Positions 24,134-32,035 of a stretch of DNA of 64,000 nucleotides are shown piece by piece. The DNA is from Kibdelosporangium banguiense (lineage in GTDB: Bacteria; Actinomycetota; Actinomycetes; Mycobacteriales; Pseudonocardiaceae). The position numbers and the translations under genes are program-made. Position 1 is the first letter of the stretch. Each line of letters begins with the position of its first letter. The stretch is from contig NZ_JAGINW010000001.1 of the NCBI RefSeq assembly GCF_017876405.1, positions 8,879,203 through 8,943,202 of the forward strand. Reading direction: 5' to 3'. Below the pieces are notes generated by a model. That model saw nothing but the letters and a program-made list of their open reading frames with translations, searched no databases and had not been told where the DNA came from.

Positions 24134-25137
24134 GAGCCATGCAGCGCGTCGAGACCCCGCAGCACTCGTTCCGGGGTGAACGGCATGTGCTCCAGCCGGA
24201 CGCCGCACGCGTCGAAGATCGCGTTCGCGATGGCCGGGATCGGGCCGTTCGCGGTCATCTCGCCGATGCCTTTGGCGCCGTACGGCCCGTTGGCCGCCGG
24301 GCGTTCGATCAGGACACTGTGCTGCTCCGGGATGTCCGCGGCGCCCGGCATCAGGTACTCGGTGAAGTCCGTCGGCCCGTGGTCGCGGACCGGGTAGTAC
24401 GGCTCGGTGGCCTCGAACAGCGCGTGCGACATGCCCATCCACGCGCCGCCTTCCACCTGCTGGGTGGCCATCACCGGGTGCAGGGCGCGGCCGATCTCGT
24501 AGACGCTGTACATCCGCAGCACTTCCACGACCCCGGTCTCGTCGTCCACCTCGACCTCGGCGACTGTGCACGCGTGCGCGTGACAGGAGTCGGGGTCCAT
24601 CTCGCCGGTCTCCGGCACGAGATCGCTCTTCTCCTTCATGAAGATGCCTCGGCCGGAGATGGTGCGGCCGTGCTTGAAGTGCGCCGCCATCGCCAGATCG
24701 GTGATGTGGATCTTCTTCAGCTCGGAGCCCTTGAGCTTGACGTACCCCGAGCCGTCGGTCTCCAGGTCTGCCGCATCGACTTCGAGCTCCTCGGCGGCCA
24801 CGTCCAGCATCACGGCTCGTGCCTCGGTGGCCGCCATGATCACCGCGTTGCCGATCCGGTGCGTGCCACGGCTGGCGAACGTGCCCATGCAGTGCGGGCC
24901 CGTGTCGGTGTCCGCGGTGTCGACCAGAACGTTCTCGACCGGCAGTCCCAACGTCTCGGCGGCGCACTGGGCCACAACGGTGGTGAGCCCCTGACCGAGG
25001 TCCACTGAGGACAGCGAGATCACAAAGGTACCTGTGGTGGTGGCGTGGATCAGCGCCTGTGACGGGTCACCACCGAGGTTCATCCCGGTCGGGTAGTTGA
25101 CCGCCGCGTAGCCCCGCCCGAGCAGCTTGGCCATCAC
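24130..25137 (-). CDS. Molybdopterin-binding subunit, C-terminal half (NdhM-like)
   Basis: A 335-residue protein equal to the second molybdopterin-binding domain of xanthine-dehydrogenase-family large subunits. It has SLSSVDLGQGLTTVVAQ (the GQG loop), TGPHCMGTFASRGTHRIGNAV, and the catalytic Glu in GAKGIGEMTANGP (Glu at about residue 293), the base that activates the Mo-bound water. It begins GTGATG over the TGA of the N-terminal subunit gene; either the GTG (25137) or ATG (25134) may be used. The split lies at the natural border of the two Mo-binding domains, as in Eubacterium nicotinate dehydrogenase NdhL/NdhM. The downstream CoxD-like gene overlaps it. Confidence 0.88.
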   Translation of the reverse strand: MMAKLLGRGYAAVNYPTGMNLGGDPSQALIHATTTGTFVISLSSVDLGQGLTTVVAQCAAETLGLPVENVLVDTADTDTGPHCMGTFASRGTHRIGNAVIMAATEARAVMLDVAAEELEVDAADLETDGSGYVKLKGSELKKIHITDLAMAAHFKHGRTISGRGIFMKEKSDLVPETGEMDPDSCHAHACTVAEVEVDDETGVVEVLRMYSVYEIGRALHPVMATQQVEGGAWMGMSHALFEATEPYYPVRDHGPTDFTEYLMPGAADIPEQHSVLIERPAANGPYGAKGIGEMTANGPIPAIANAIFDACGVRLEHMPFTPERVLRGLDALHGS

Positions 25138-26519
25138 CGTCCTCCCTTCGAGGACATCGACCGGTAGGACTCGGGCAGCTCGTGCCCCACCAGCTCGGCA
25201 GCCCGCTGCATGACCTCGATGAGCGCGGTGCCCTCGGCGAGTTTGCGGTGTGCCTTCATATCGCCGTCCCGGTAGGCATTGCGCAGACGCAACTGCAGCG
25301 GGTCGATGTCCAGCGCTCGCGCGATTCTGTCCATTTGGGACTCCAGCGCGAAGTCAGCGATCGTGACGCCGAATCCGCGCATCGCGCTTGAGGGAGTTCT
25401 GTTGGTGTACACGCAGTGACAGTCGATCCGCACGTTTGGAATCGTGTACGGGCCGGGAAAGTGTGCCGCTGCTTTGGTTGTGCCGTAGGGGGTGTGCCGT
25501 GAGTAGGCGCCGGCGTCGATGTACGCGGTCACCTGACGGGCCACGATCTTGCCATCGTTGAGCACGCCGTCCTTGATGTAGATACGTTCCGCAGCACGCG
25601 GCGAGGAGATCTGCATTTCCTCGTACCGGCCGTAGACGAACTTCACCGGCCTGTGCGTGACCATCGCGGCCGCACAGGCCACCGGCTCGACGACAACATC
25701 GACCTTGCCGCCGAAACCCCCGCCGACAGTGCCACCCACGATGCGCAGCTTGTTGAACTCCGTCTCCAGGATCAGAGCGGTGTTGTCCAGGGTGAAGAAG
25801 CACGCCTGGGTGTCGGAGTGGATCCGCAGCCGCCCGTCCGGCTGGGGAACCACCACGCACCCGGTGGTCTCGACCGGCGCCTGCTCGATCGGCGACGACT
25901 GGTAGCGCCACTCGAAGATATGGTCTGCCTCGGCGAATCCCGCCGCCACGTCGCCGAGCCGGACCCGGCGGCAGTGGTGCCCCTCGTAGGTGAAGTAGTT
26001 TCGGCCGTGGTACTCGTTGACCACAGGAGCGCCCTCAGCCAGCGCCTCCTCCACGTCGAATACCGGGGTCAGGTCTTCGTACTCGACCGTGATCGCCGTG
26101 GCGCCCGCGTAGGCCGCGGCTTCGGTCTCGGCCACGACCGCACAGATCGGCTCACCGAGGTAGCGGACCTTGCCCTCGGCCAGGATCGGTTCGTCGTCAG
26201 GGGTGACCCCGATCAGCTTCAACGGGGTGTAGAGATTGTTCGGAATATCCTTGTAGGTCAGCACTTTCACGACTCCGGGCACAGCGAGCGCACCGGACGT
26301 GTCCACCGACGTGATCCGGGCATGGTGCCGATCCGAGCGGCGCATCTTCAGGTGCAGCAGGCCGGCTGGGCGCACGTCCTCGAAGAACTCGGTACGCCCG
26401 GTCACATGCCCACGAGCGTCGACCCGGTCGACGACCTTACCGATCGCGGTGAAGTCGGGATCATCTTCGCGCTCGTCGGCGAAGTACGTGCTGTCGATCG
26501 GAGTGCGACGGTAGGACAT
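25134..26519 (-). CDS. Molybdopterin-binding subunit, N-terminal half (NdhL-like)
   Basis: A 461-residue protein covering the a/b hammerhead domain (about 35-150, from GKVVDRVDARGHVTGRTEFFEDV) and the first Mo-cofactor-binding domain of xanthine-dehydrogenase-family enzymes. GGTVGGGFGGKVDVVVEPVACAAA (about 260-283; phrase split here only in description) and the substrate-arginine loop SSAMRGFGVT (about 380-389) are intact. It lacks the CoxL-type AYxCSFR loop, so it is not a CO dehydrogenase. Length near 50 kDa matches NdhL of the four-subunit nicotinate dehydrogenase. It overlaps the 2Fe-2S gene upstream and the C-terminal-half gene downstream as TGATG. Confidence 0.88.
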   Translation of the reverse strand: MSYRRTPIDSTYFADEREDDPDFTAIGKVVDRVDARGHVTGRTEFFEDVRPAGLLHLKMRRSDRHHARITSVDTSGALAVPGVVKVLTYKDIPNNLYTPLKLIGVTPDDEPILAEGKVRYLGEPICAVVAETEAAAYAGATAITVEYEDLTPVFDVEEALAEGAPVVNEYHGRNYFTYEGHHCRRVRLGDVAAGFAEADHIFEWRYQSSPIEQAPVETTGCVVVPQPDGRLRIHSDTQACFFTLDNTALILETEFNKLRIVGGTVGGGFGGKVDVVVEPVACAAAMVTHRPVKFVYGRYEEMQISSPRAAERIYIKDGVLNDGKIVARQVTAYIDAGAYSRHTPYGTTKAAAHFPGPYTIPNVRIDCHCVYTNRTPSSAMRGFGVTIADFALESQMDRIARALDIDPLQLRLRNAYRDGDMKAHRKLAEGTALIEVMQRAAELVGHELPESYRSMSSKGGR

Positions 26520-27013
26520 CAGGCCTGTCCCCCGTTCCGCGCCGCCTTGCGACGATCGGCGGCGTCCAGCACCGCTGTCACGATCGGCTCATACCCCGTG
26601 CAGCGACAGACGTTGCCGGAGATCGCCTCGACGACGTCAGCCCTGGTCGGGTCTGGGTTCTCGGCCAGCAGCGCCTCAGCGGTCATGATCATCCCCGCGG
26701 TGCAGAACCCGCACTGGGTGGCGAAGTCCTCCAGGAAGGCACTTTGGACCTCGTCGAGTTCGCCGTCGGTCGCAACGCCTTCCAGCGTCCGCACCGACGA
26801 TCCGTCGACCGTCTCCACCGCGACCAGGCACGACGGGACAGGCTGATCATCCAGCAGTACCGTGCAGGATCCGCACGCTCCCTGTGCGCAGCCCCTCTTG
26901 GCGGCGGTGAGCCCGAGAGCGTCGCGCAGCGCGGTCAGCAGCGAGGTTCCAGGCTGGGCGATGAACTCCTGCTGCCGGTCGTTGACAGCCAGGGACACGA
27001 TCCGGGAAGCCAT
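26519..27013 (-). CDS. 2Fe-2S subunit of the molybdenum hydroxylase (NdhS/CoxS-like)
   Basis: A 164-residue iron-sulfur subunit. The plant-type ferredoxin cluster has Cys42, 47, 50 and 62 (GCAQGACGSC ... SC), and the C-terminal four-helix [2Fe-2S] domain has Cys101, 104, 136 and 138 (QCGFC and NVCRC). It relays electrons from the Mo site to FAD. ATG 27013 with a GAAAGG site. It sits between the FAD subunit gene (14 bases upstream) and the Mo subunit genes (one-base overlap). All eight ligands are present. Confidence 0.95.
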   Translation of the reverse strand: MASRIVSLAVNDRQQEFIAQPGTSLLTALRDALGLTAAKRGCAQGACGSCTVLLDDQPVPSCLVAVETVDGSSVRTLEGVATDGELDEVQSAFLEDFATQCGFCTAGMIMTAEALLAENPDPTRADVVEAISGNVCRCTGYEPIVTAVLDAADRRKAARNGGQA

Positions 27014-27027
27014 GTGCGTACCTTTCG

Positions 27028-27822
27028 CTACTCGCCGAGCAGGGCCCTGCGGACGTGGACGGGGAGAACGCGGGCGCGGTACCAGGCGGACGCGTAGGCG
27101 TCGTCGAAGGGTTCGATGCCTTCGCGGGCCGCCTCGGCAGCAGATTCCACAGTGGACCTGTCGAATACTCCCCCGAGTAACGCCTGTTCGGCGGCATGCG
27201 CCCGAATCGGACGTGGGGCAACCCCGCCGAGCGCGATCCGCACACTGCGGACCACGCCGTCCTCGACGGCCACCACTGCGGCGACGGTGACGATCGACGC
27301 GGAGTTGTGCTTACGCCGCATGGCCTTGCGGTAGAACCAGGTTCCTTTCCGGGGCAGTTCGAAGTGCACAGTGGAGACGATCTCCCCCGGGTTTGCGCTC
27401 AGTTCGCCGACCGAGACCTCGCGTGTGCCGTCACGGCCGACGATCTCGACACGCGCATCAAGAGCCAGGAGTGCCACGGCGAGATCGCCGTGGGGCTGGG
27501 CGACGAAGAGGTTGCCGCCCACTGTGGCCAGGTTGCGTACTGGCGGTGAGGCGATCGACCGGATCACCGGGTGCAGGAAGCGCAGGCCGTCGTACGCGCC
27601 GATCTTCGCCAGAGTGGTCGCGGCACCGAGTGTCGCCGTCGTGTGATCGACATGGATCTCGTCGAGGCCTGCCTTGCGCAGCGAAACCAACCGATCAACC
27701 GGGATCGCGCCGGTGTTCACCCGGGGCATCACCACAGTGCCGCCGCTGACGATCCATCCGCCTTGCCGGAGCAGGTCAACCGCCTCTGCCGCAGACGATG
27801 GCAGGAGCACGCTCGATAGCAC
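27028..27822 (-). CDS. FAD-binding subunit of the molybdenum hydroxylase (NdhF/CoxM-like)
   Basis: A 264-residue FAD subunit of the CoxM/XdhB type. The FAD loops are IVSGGTVVMPRVNTG (about 23-37), IRSIASPPVRNLATVGGNL (about 89-107), with the family TxGGN motif, and the C-terminal CO_deh_flav_C domain. GTG 27822 is chosen because GGGAGG lies five bases before it and it gives MLSSVLLPSSAAEAV; the GTG at 27843 is upstream of that site. It is the first gene of the operon. A 12-bp palindrome lies 30 bases upstream, in the gap with the divergent GntR gene. Confidence 0.9.
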   Translation of the reverse strand: MLSSVLLPSSAAEAVDLLRQGGWIVSGGTVVMPRVNTGAIPVDRLVSLRKAGLDEIHVDHTTATLGAATTLAKIGAYDGLRFLHPVIRSIASPPVRNLATVGGNLFVAQPHGDLAVALLALDARVEIVGRDGTREVSVGELSANPGEIVSTVHFELPRKGTWFYRKAMRRKHNSASIVTVAAVVAVEDGVVRSVRIALGGVAPRPIRAHAAEQALLGGVFDRSTVESAAEAAREGIEPFDDAYASAWYRARVLPVHVRRALLGE

Positions 27823-27851
27823 AGAACCTCCCAGTGAGGCCACTTTGCTCG

Positions 27852-27869
27852 ATTATCGATAATTGATAA
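27852..27869. promoter_or_regulatory. Candidate GntR operator between the Mo-hydroxylase operon and gntR
   Basis: ATTATCGATAAT (27852-27863) is a perfect 12-base palindrome, and the wider TTATC-N7-GATAA arrangement runs to 27869. It is an AT-rich island in GC-rich DNA, midway in the 104-base divergent gap, as expected for a FCD-type GntR operator controlling both directions. Confidence 0.65.
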
Positions 27870-27926
27870 CCTGAGTCCGACGGTACGGTTCACCCAGGAC
27901 ACCGTCAAGACCTCCAGAAGGACCGC

Positions 27927-28589
27927 ATGACCGAGACCCAGCCGCTCCCCCGGCTCACGCTGAGCCGGCAGATCCGCGACGCGCTCGTCCGGCGCATCGT
28001 CTCCGGCGAACTCCAGCCAGGCGAACGGCTCATCGAGACGCGCATCGCGGAGAGCTACGGCACGAGTCAGGCCCCGGTCCGCGAGGCCCTGCGCGAGCTG
28101 GAGACGATCGGCCTGGTCGAGACCAAGCCGCGGCGCGGCACGTTCGTCCGCCATTTCATCCAACAAACCCTGCGGGAAAGCTACGTCGTACGCGCCGCGC
28201 TCGAGGAGGCCGCGACGCGGTTGGCGCTCCCCTCAGGCACCCTCCCCTTCGACGCCCTACGCGCCGATGTCGCCGCCCTGCACGACGCAGCACGCCGCGG
28301 TGACGTGCAGGCAGTCGGGGCCGCCAGCGTGTCCTTCCATCGGCACGTCATCGACGCCGCGCACAACGAGCTACTCAAGAACGCCTGGGAGGCGCTTCAG
28401 ATCGAGGCACGCACCGCGGCCACCCTCGTCGCCGTCGAACCTGACCTCGACGAGGTCGCCAACGAGCATGAAGAACTGCTGAACGTCCTGCTGTCGGGCG
28501 ATCTCGACGCCGCATGCCAGCTCACCCGCGACCATCAATGGCACTACGCCGACCTACCGCACGACGCCCACGGACGGACCCGCCTATGA
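27927..28589 (+). CDS. GntR-family (FCD-domain) transcriptional regulator
   Basis: A 220-residue regulator: GntR winged HTH at about 9-75 (LSRQIRDALVRRIVSGELQPGERL, then VREALRELETIGLVE), FCD ligand domain at about 88-205 with metal-type residues Asp/His (FHRHVIDAAHNELL). FCD regulators usually sense carboxylate-containing metabolites. It is divergent from the Mo-hydroxylase operon with a palindrome between them, so it most likely senses a substrate or product of that pathway. ATG 27927 follows AGAAGGACCGC. Its last bases overlap the convergent hydrolase gene by six. Confidence 0.93.
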   Translation: MTETQPLPRLTLSRQIRDALVRRIVSGELQPGERLIETRIAESYGTSQAPVREALRELETIGLVETKPRRGTFVRHFIQQTLRESYVVRAALEEAATRLALPSGTLPFDALRADVAALHDAARRGDVQAVGAASVSFHRHVIDAAHNELLKNAWEALQIEARTAATLVAVEPDLDEVANEHEELLNVLLSGDLDAACQLTRDHQWHYADLPHDAHGRTRL

Positions 28590-29396
28590 AGGACGCTGTG
28601 CACGGGCTGACGGCTTCGAGCGGCAGCACCCGTTAGCCGTCAGGAAGTCCAAGGTGGACTGATGCAGCCGGGCCCGGTGTGGAACGGTTCCCCACGCATG
28701 GTCGGCGCCCGCGACGACCTCCAACTCGGCATTGCCGGCGTAGTACTCGAGATATCGGCGTGCGTACTCGACCGGGGTGATGTCGTCCTTGTCGCCGTGA
28801 ATGATGCGGACAGGCCCGCCGTAGCCCGCTGAGCGCCCGTAGACGTCAAGCCCGGCGATGTCATCGACGAGAGCCTGGCTCACGCGGTGGCCGTCAGCGT
28901 CGAAGTACCCCTTTTCCGCGATCTCCGCGGCAAGGCTGCGCCCTTTGAGGTACCCGCCGCCGACCTCGAACGGAGCCACAGCCGCAGGCGACCACAGGCA
29001 CAGCGCCCGGATTCCGGGCTCCTCGGCGGCGACAATGCCCGCGACCACACCGCCCATGCTCATCCCGACCAGACCGACCCGGTCGGGATCAACGACGTCG
29101 AAGGCACGGACCGACCGCACCACCGACCGCGCTTCCGCGATCTCGCCCGAGATCGTGACGTCGAAGAAGTCACCGTCGCTTTCACCATGCCCGGAAAGGT
29201 CCACTCGCACCGACGCGATGCCGTTGTCGGCCAGCAACCGCGACATCCCGACGAACGAAGGAAGCTCGAACCGGTTGGAGGTGAAGCCGTGCACGAAGAC
29301 CACCACCGGCCACCGCGTTCCCGGCGAACCGTCCGGAATGTGCACGGTGGACCGTAACGTCAGGCCGTCGTGCTCGAAGTCGTGGTACCGGATCAC
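28584..29396 (-). CDS. Alpha/beta hydrolase (peptidase S9-like esterase)
   Basis: A 270-residue alpha/beta hydrolase. Oxyanion region VVVFVHGFTSNRFE (about 31-44), nucleophile Ser in GLVGMSMGGVV (about 113-123), acid in HGDKDDITPVEYAR (about 215-228) and His in GADHAWGT (about 244). The Ser is in GMSMGG, as in many feruloyl-esterase-like and acyl-transfer hydrolases. GTG start with GGGGAT a few bases upstream. It converges on the GntR gene with a six-base overlap. The substrate is unknown. Confidence 0.88.
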   Translation of the reverse strand: MIRYHDFEHDGLTLRSTVHIPDGSPGTRWPVVVFVHGFTSNRFELPSFVGMSRLLADNGIASVRVDLSGHGESDGDFFDVTISGEIAEARSVVRSVRAFDVVDPDRVGLVGMSMGGVVAGIVAAEEPGIRALCLWSPAAVAPFEVGGGYLKGRSLAAEIAEKGYFDADGHRVSQALVDDIAGLDVYGRSAGYGGPVRIIHGDKDDITPVEYARRYLEYYAGNAELEVVAGADHAWGTVPHRARLHQSTLDFLTANGCCRSKPSARAQRPS

Positions 29397-29675
29397 ACCA
29401 TCCCCAAAACTGGCCGTTCACTGACTCGTGTCAGTAGAGTATGCCCACGGTAACCTGGGTCCACCGGGGCTAACAAGAGGCAATCCGGGCGCATGACAAA
29501 AACCTGACCCGCCAGAAGCGTTGACCACGGAGACGCAAGCCTTGGGCCGGTCCGTTCCAGCGCAGCGACGGGGCCCGGCAACAGAGCGCGCTGGATCTCA
29601 TGAATTCAGCCGGCTGACGGCTCGAACTCTGGAAGATCTTCCACAACATGGACGCCTTCGATTGAAGCCAGATCC
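29397..29675. other. Intergenic region with an ACTGAC/GTCAGT inverted repeat
   Basis: This 279-base stretch between the two minus-strand genes holds no credible ORF. ACTGAC (29420-29425) and GTCAGT (29430-29435) form a short perfect repeat just upstream of the hydrolase start, a possible operator. Nothing else stands out. Confidence 0.4.
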
Positions 29676-30284
29676 CTACCGCGGGTCGATGGAGATCGAG
29701 TCGAGGGCGCGGCGGATGAGATCGGGAAGTGCGCCGCCGTGGTCGAGCCAGTCGTCCAGGGAGATACGGACGGCGGTCATCGCGAGGGCAGCGAGCAGGC
29801 GCGGCCGGGGGTCACGTTCGGTGAGGGCAGAGAAACGCGGGGTCAGCAGTTCGGCGATGGCGTGTTCGTAACGCTGGTAGGTCTGCGCGGTCCAGGCGCT
29901 GAGGGTCGCTGAGGAGCGGGTGAGCCGAGCGAGTTCGCGGATCTGGTCGTGGTGTGCGGGGAACTCGTCGGCGAGTTCGGCGAAGGCCACGACCAGCGTT
30001 TCCTGCGCGGACAGGTGGTCGGGCTGGTGGGCTATCGCCTCGGCGACGAGGGTGAGCCAGGGACCGGTGATGCCTTCCGCGACCGCGCTTTCCTTGGTGT
30101 CGTAGTAGCGGAAGAAGGTCGCCCGCGCGACTTCGGCGTCCGCCGCGATCTGCTCCACGGTGGTGCTGGCGACGCCATGCAGACCGGCGAGCCGGGCTGC
30201 CGAAGCGGCGATCCGGGCGTTTGTCGCCCGCCTCTTGCGGACTGCGAGACCCTCCGGTTCACTGTGAGACCCAGGGTGAGACAT
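29676..30284 (-). CDS. TetR-family transcriptional regulator of the acyl-CoA synthetase gene
   Basis: A 202-residue TetR. HTH at about 15-65 with TTVEQIAADAEVARATFFRYYDTKESA; C-terminal ligand domain with SAQETLVVAFAELADEFPAHHD. Its ATG at 30284 lies inside the left arm of a long inverted repeat and has no clear ribosome site, so it may be translated leaderless. It is divergent from an acyl-CoA synthetase gene, the usual layout of fatty-acid responsive TetR regulators, and should repress both genes by binding the repeat. Confidence 0.9.
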   Translation of the reverse strand: MSHPGSHSEPEGLAVRKRRATNARIAASAARLAGLHGVASTTVEQIAADAEVARATFFRYYDTKESAVAEGITGPWLTLVAEAIAHQPDHLSAQETLVVAFAELADEFPAHHDQIRELARLTRSSATLSAWTAQTYQRYEHAIAELLTPRFSALTERDPRPRLLAALAMTAVRISLDDWLDHGGALPDLIRRALDSISIDPR

Positions 30285-30320
30285 AGTCTCATTCTAGACG
30301 ATGTCTCACCCTGGTCTCAC
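30264..30320. promoter_or_regulatory. Long inverted repeat operator spanning both divergent start regions
   Basis: The left arm 30264-30284 and right arm 30301-30320 are reverse complements except for one extra base, around a 16-base centre. Inside are repeated TGAGAC/GTCTCA half-sites (30265, 30277, 30286, 30303 and 30315), including TGAGAC-ATA-GTCTCA. Because the arms cover the ATGs at 30284 and 30301, both frames open with the same residues MSHPG. The repeat overlaps the TetR start and precedes the synthetase. Confidence 0.75.
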
Positions 30321-30345
30321 CCCTTTCCAGGAAAGGCGGCTGCTG

Positions 30346-31923
30346 ATGGAGTTCAACCTCGCCGACCTGTTCGAGGACATCGCCGACGCGATCCCTGACC
30401 GGGATGCCCTGTACACCGAGGGACGGACGCTGACCTACCGGCAGCTTGACCAGCGCGCCAACCGGCTGGCCCACCACTTCACCGCGGCCGGTGTCCGCGC
30501 CGGTGATCACGTCGGCTGCCACATGACCAATGGCGCCGAGTACCTGGAGACCATGATCGCGCTGTTGAAGATCCGCGCTGTGCCCATCAACGTGAACTTC
30601 CGGTACGTCCGCGACGAGTTGCGATACCTCTACGACAACGCGGACCTCGTCGGACTGGTGTACGACACCGAATTCGCCGACCGTGTGGCCGCCGTTCTGC
30701 CGGACGTGCCGCGGTTACGGCACTTACTGGCCGTCGGCTCCGGTGACGGGCTGCCTGGCGGCGCCCTTCGGTACGAAGATGCGCTGAGGACCCAACCCGA
30801 CGACCGCGCGGGATTCCCCGAACGTTCCGCCGACGACCTGATGATCATCTACACCGGCGGCACCACCGGCATGCCCAAGGGCGTCGTGTGGCGGCACGAG
30901 GATCTGCTGTTCGGCGGTATGAGCGGCGGGTCGGAACCCCTTGCCAAACCTGAGGACGCCGGCCCTCGCGCGGCGGCCACCGCTCCTTTGGTGATGTTCG
31001 CCGCGCCGCCCCTCATGCACGGCACGGCCGTCCTGGCCGCGTTCATCGCTTTCCTGGCCGGCGGCAAGGTCTGCCTCATTCGCAAGTACTCCGGCGAGGG
31101 AGCGGTCCGCATCATCCAGGAGCAGGGCTGCCAGACCATGATGATCGTCGGTGACGCGATGGCCATGCCGATCATCGAAGCCCTGGACGCCGCGCCCCAG
31201 GCCCTGCCGTCGCTGCAGATCATCGCCAGCGCGGGTGCCCTGCTCACCCAACCCGTGCGGGACCGGCTCCAGGCGCACCTGCCGAATCTGTTCATAGTGG
31301 ACAGTTTCGGGTCCACCGAAACCGGCCATAGTGGAGCCGGTGTGACTTCGGGACGACACTTCACCGTCAACGACAGCACCACGGTTCTCGACGACACGTT
31401 CAAACCTGTCGCCCCTGGCAGTGGCGTAGTCGGTCAGGTGGCTCGTCGCGGGCACATCGCACAGGGCTACTACGGCGATCCCGACAAGACGGCGCGCACG
31501 TTCGTCGAGGTCGATGGCGTCCGTTGGGTCCTGTCCGGCGATCTGGCCACTGTGGACGCCGACGGCTCCGTCCACTTCCTCGGGCGCAGCTCCATCTGCA
31601 TCAACTCCGGCGGCGAGAAGATCTACCCCGAGGAGGTCGAGGCCGCGCTCAAAACCCACCCCGCGATCACCGATGCCGTCGTCGCCGGCATCCCCGATGC
31701 CCGCTGGGGCCAGAAAGTCGCGGCGGTGCTCCAGTTCCACCCCACCGCGGCCGCCCCGAGCCCGCAAGACCTCGAAACCCACCTCGCCCCGCTCGTCGCG
31801 CGCTACAAACTCCCCCGCTTCACCCACGTCGTCCCCCGCATCCAACGCTCCCCCTCCGGCAAACCTGACTACAGATGGGCCACCGAAACCCTCACCCAGG
31901 CCGCCGGCCTGGACCAGCCTTGA
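30346..31923 (+). CDS. Acyl-CoA synthetase (AMP-binding, FadD-like)
   Basis: A 525-residue adenylate-forming ligase. The P-loop motif YTGGTTGMPKG is at about 169-179, followed by VVWRHED. The A5-type motif DSFGSTETGHSG is at about 320-331, the A7 Asp lies in WVLSGDLATVDADG, and the A8/hinge region with INSGGEKIYPEEVE is at about 418-431. The C-terminal Lys is in PSGKPDYRW. It activates a fatty or aromatic acid to its CoA thioester via an acyl-AMP. The ATG at 30346 is chosen because GAAAGG lies nine bases upstream and the family begins MEFNLADLFE; the ATG at 30301 lies in the operator. Confidence 0.92.
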   Translation: MEFNLADLFEDIADAIPDRDALYTEGRTLTYRQLDQRANRLAHHFTAAGVRAGDHVGCHMTNGAEYLETMIALLKIRAVPINVNFRYVRDELRYLYDNADLVGLVYDTEFADRVAAVLPDVPRLRHLLAVGSGDGLPGGALRYEDALRTQPDDRAGFPERSADDLMIIYTGGTTGMPKGVVWRHEDLLFGGMSGGSEPLAKPEDAGPRAAATAPLVMFAAPPLMHGTAVLAAFIAFLAGGKVCLIRKYSGEGAVRIIQEQGCQTMMIVGDAMAMPIIEALDAAPQALPSLQIIASAGALLTQPVRDRLQAHLPNLFIVDSFGSTETGHSGAGVTSGRHFTVNDSTTVLDDTFKPVAPGSGVVGQVARRGHIAQGYYGDPDKTARTFVEVDGVRWVLSGDLATVDADGSVHFLGRSSICINSGGEKIYPEEVEAALKTHPAITDAVVAGIPDARWGQKVAAVLQFHPTAAAPSPQDLETHLAPLVARYKLPRFTHVVPRIQRSPSGKPDYRWATETLTQAAGLDQP

Positions 31924-32035
31924 CCCTGTCCATCCAGGGCCGTGAGATTCAGGTCACATTCAGGGAACCGGCATCACACTCCGAGTGCCTGGATCGCTCT
32001 CCTTTCCGAACGCATCCGCGACGGAAGGCTCTACG

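Noticed and set aside
24134..24967. Upstream extension of the MoxR-type reading frame
   Set aside because: It overlaps the Mo-C subunit gene out of frame and is Arg/Gly-rich; the ATGA-linked start at 24133 is the real one.
25134..25137. The Mo-subunit split as a frameshift or assembly error
   Set aside because: The break falls on the domain border, the codons overlap as a coupled stop/start, and the same split is known in nicotinate dehydrogenase; it cannot be excluded by eye but is less likely.
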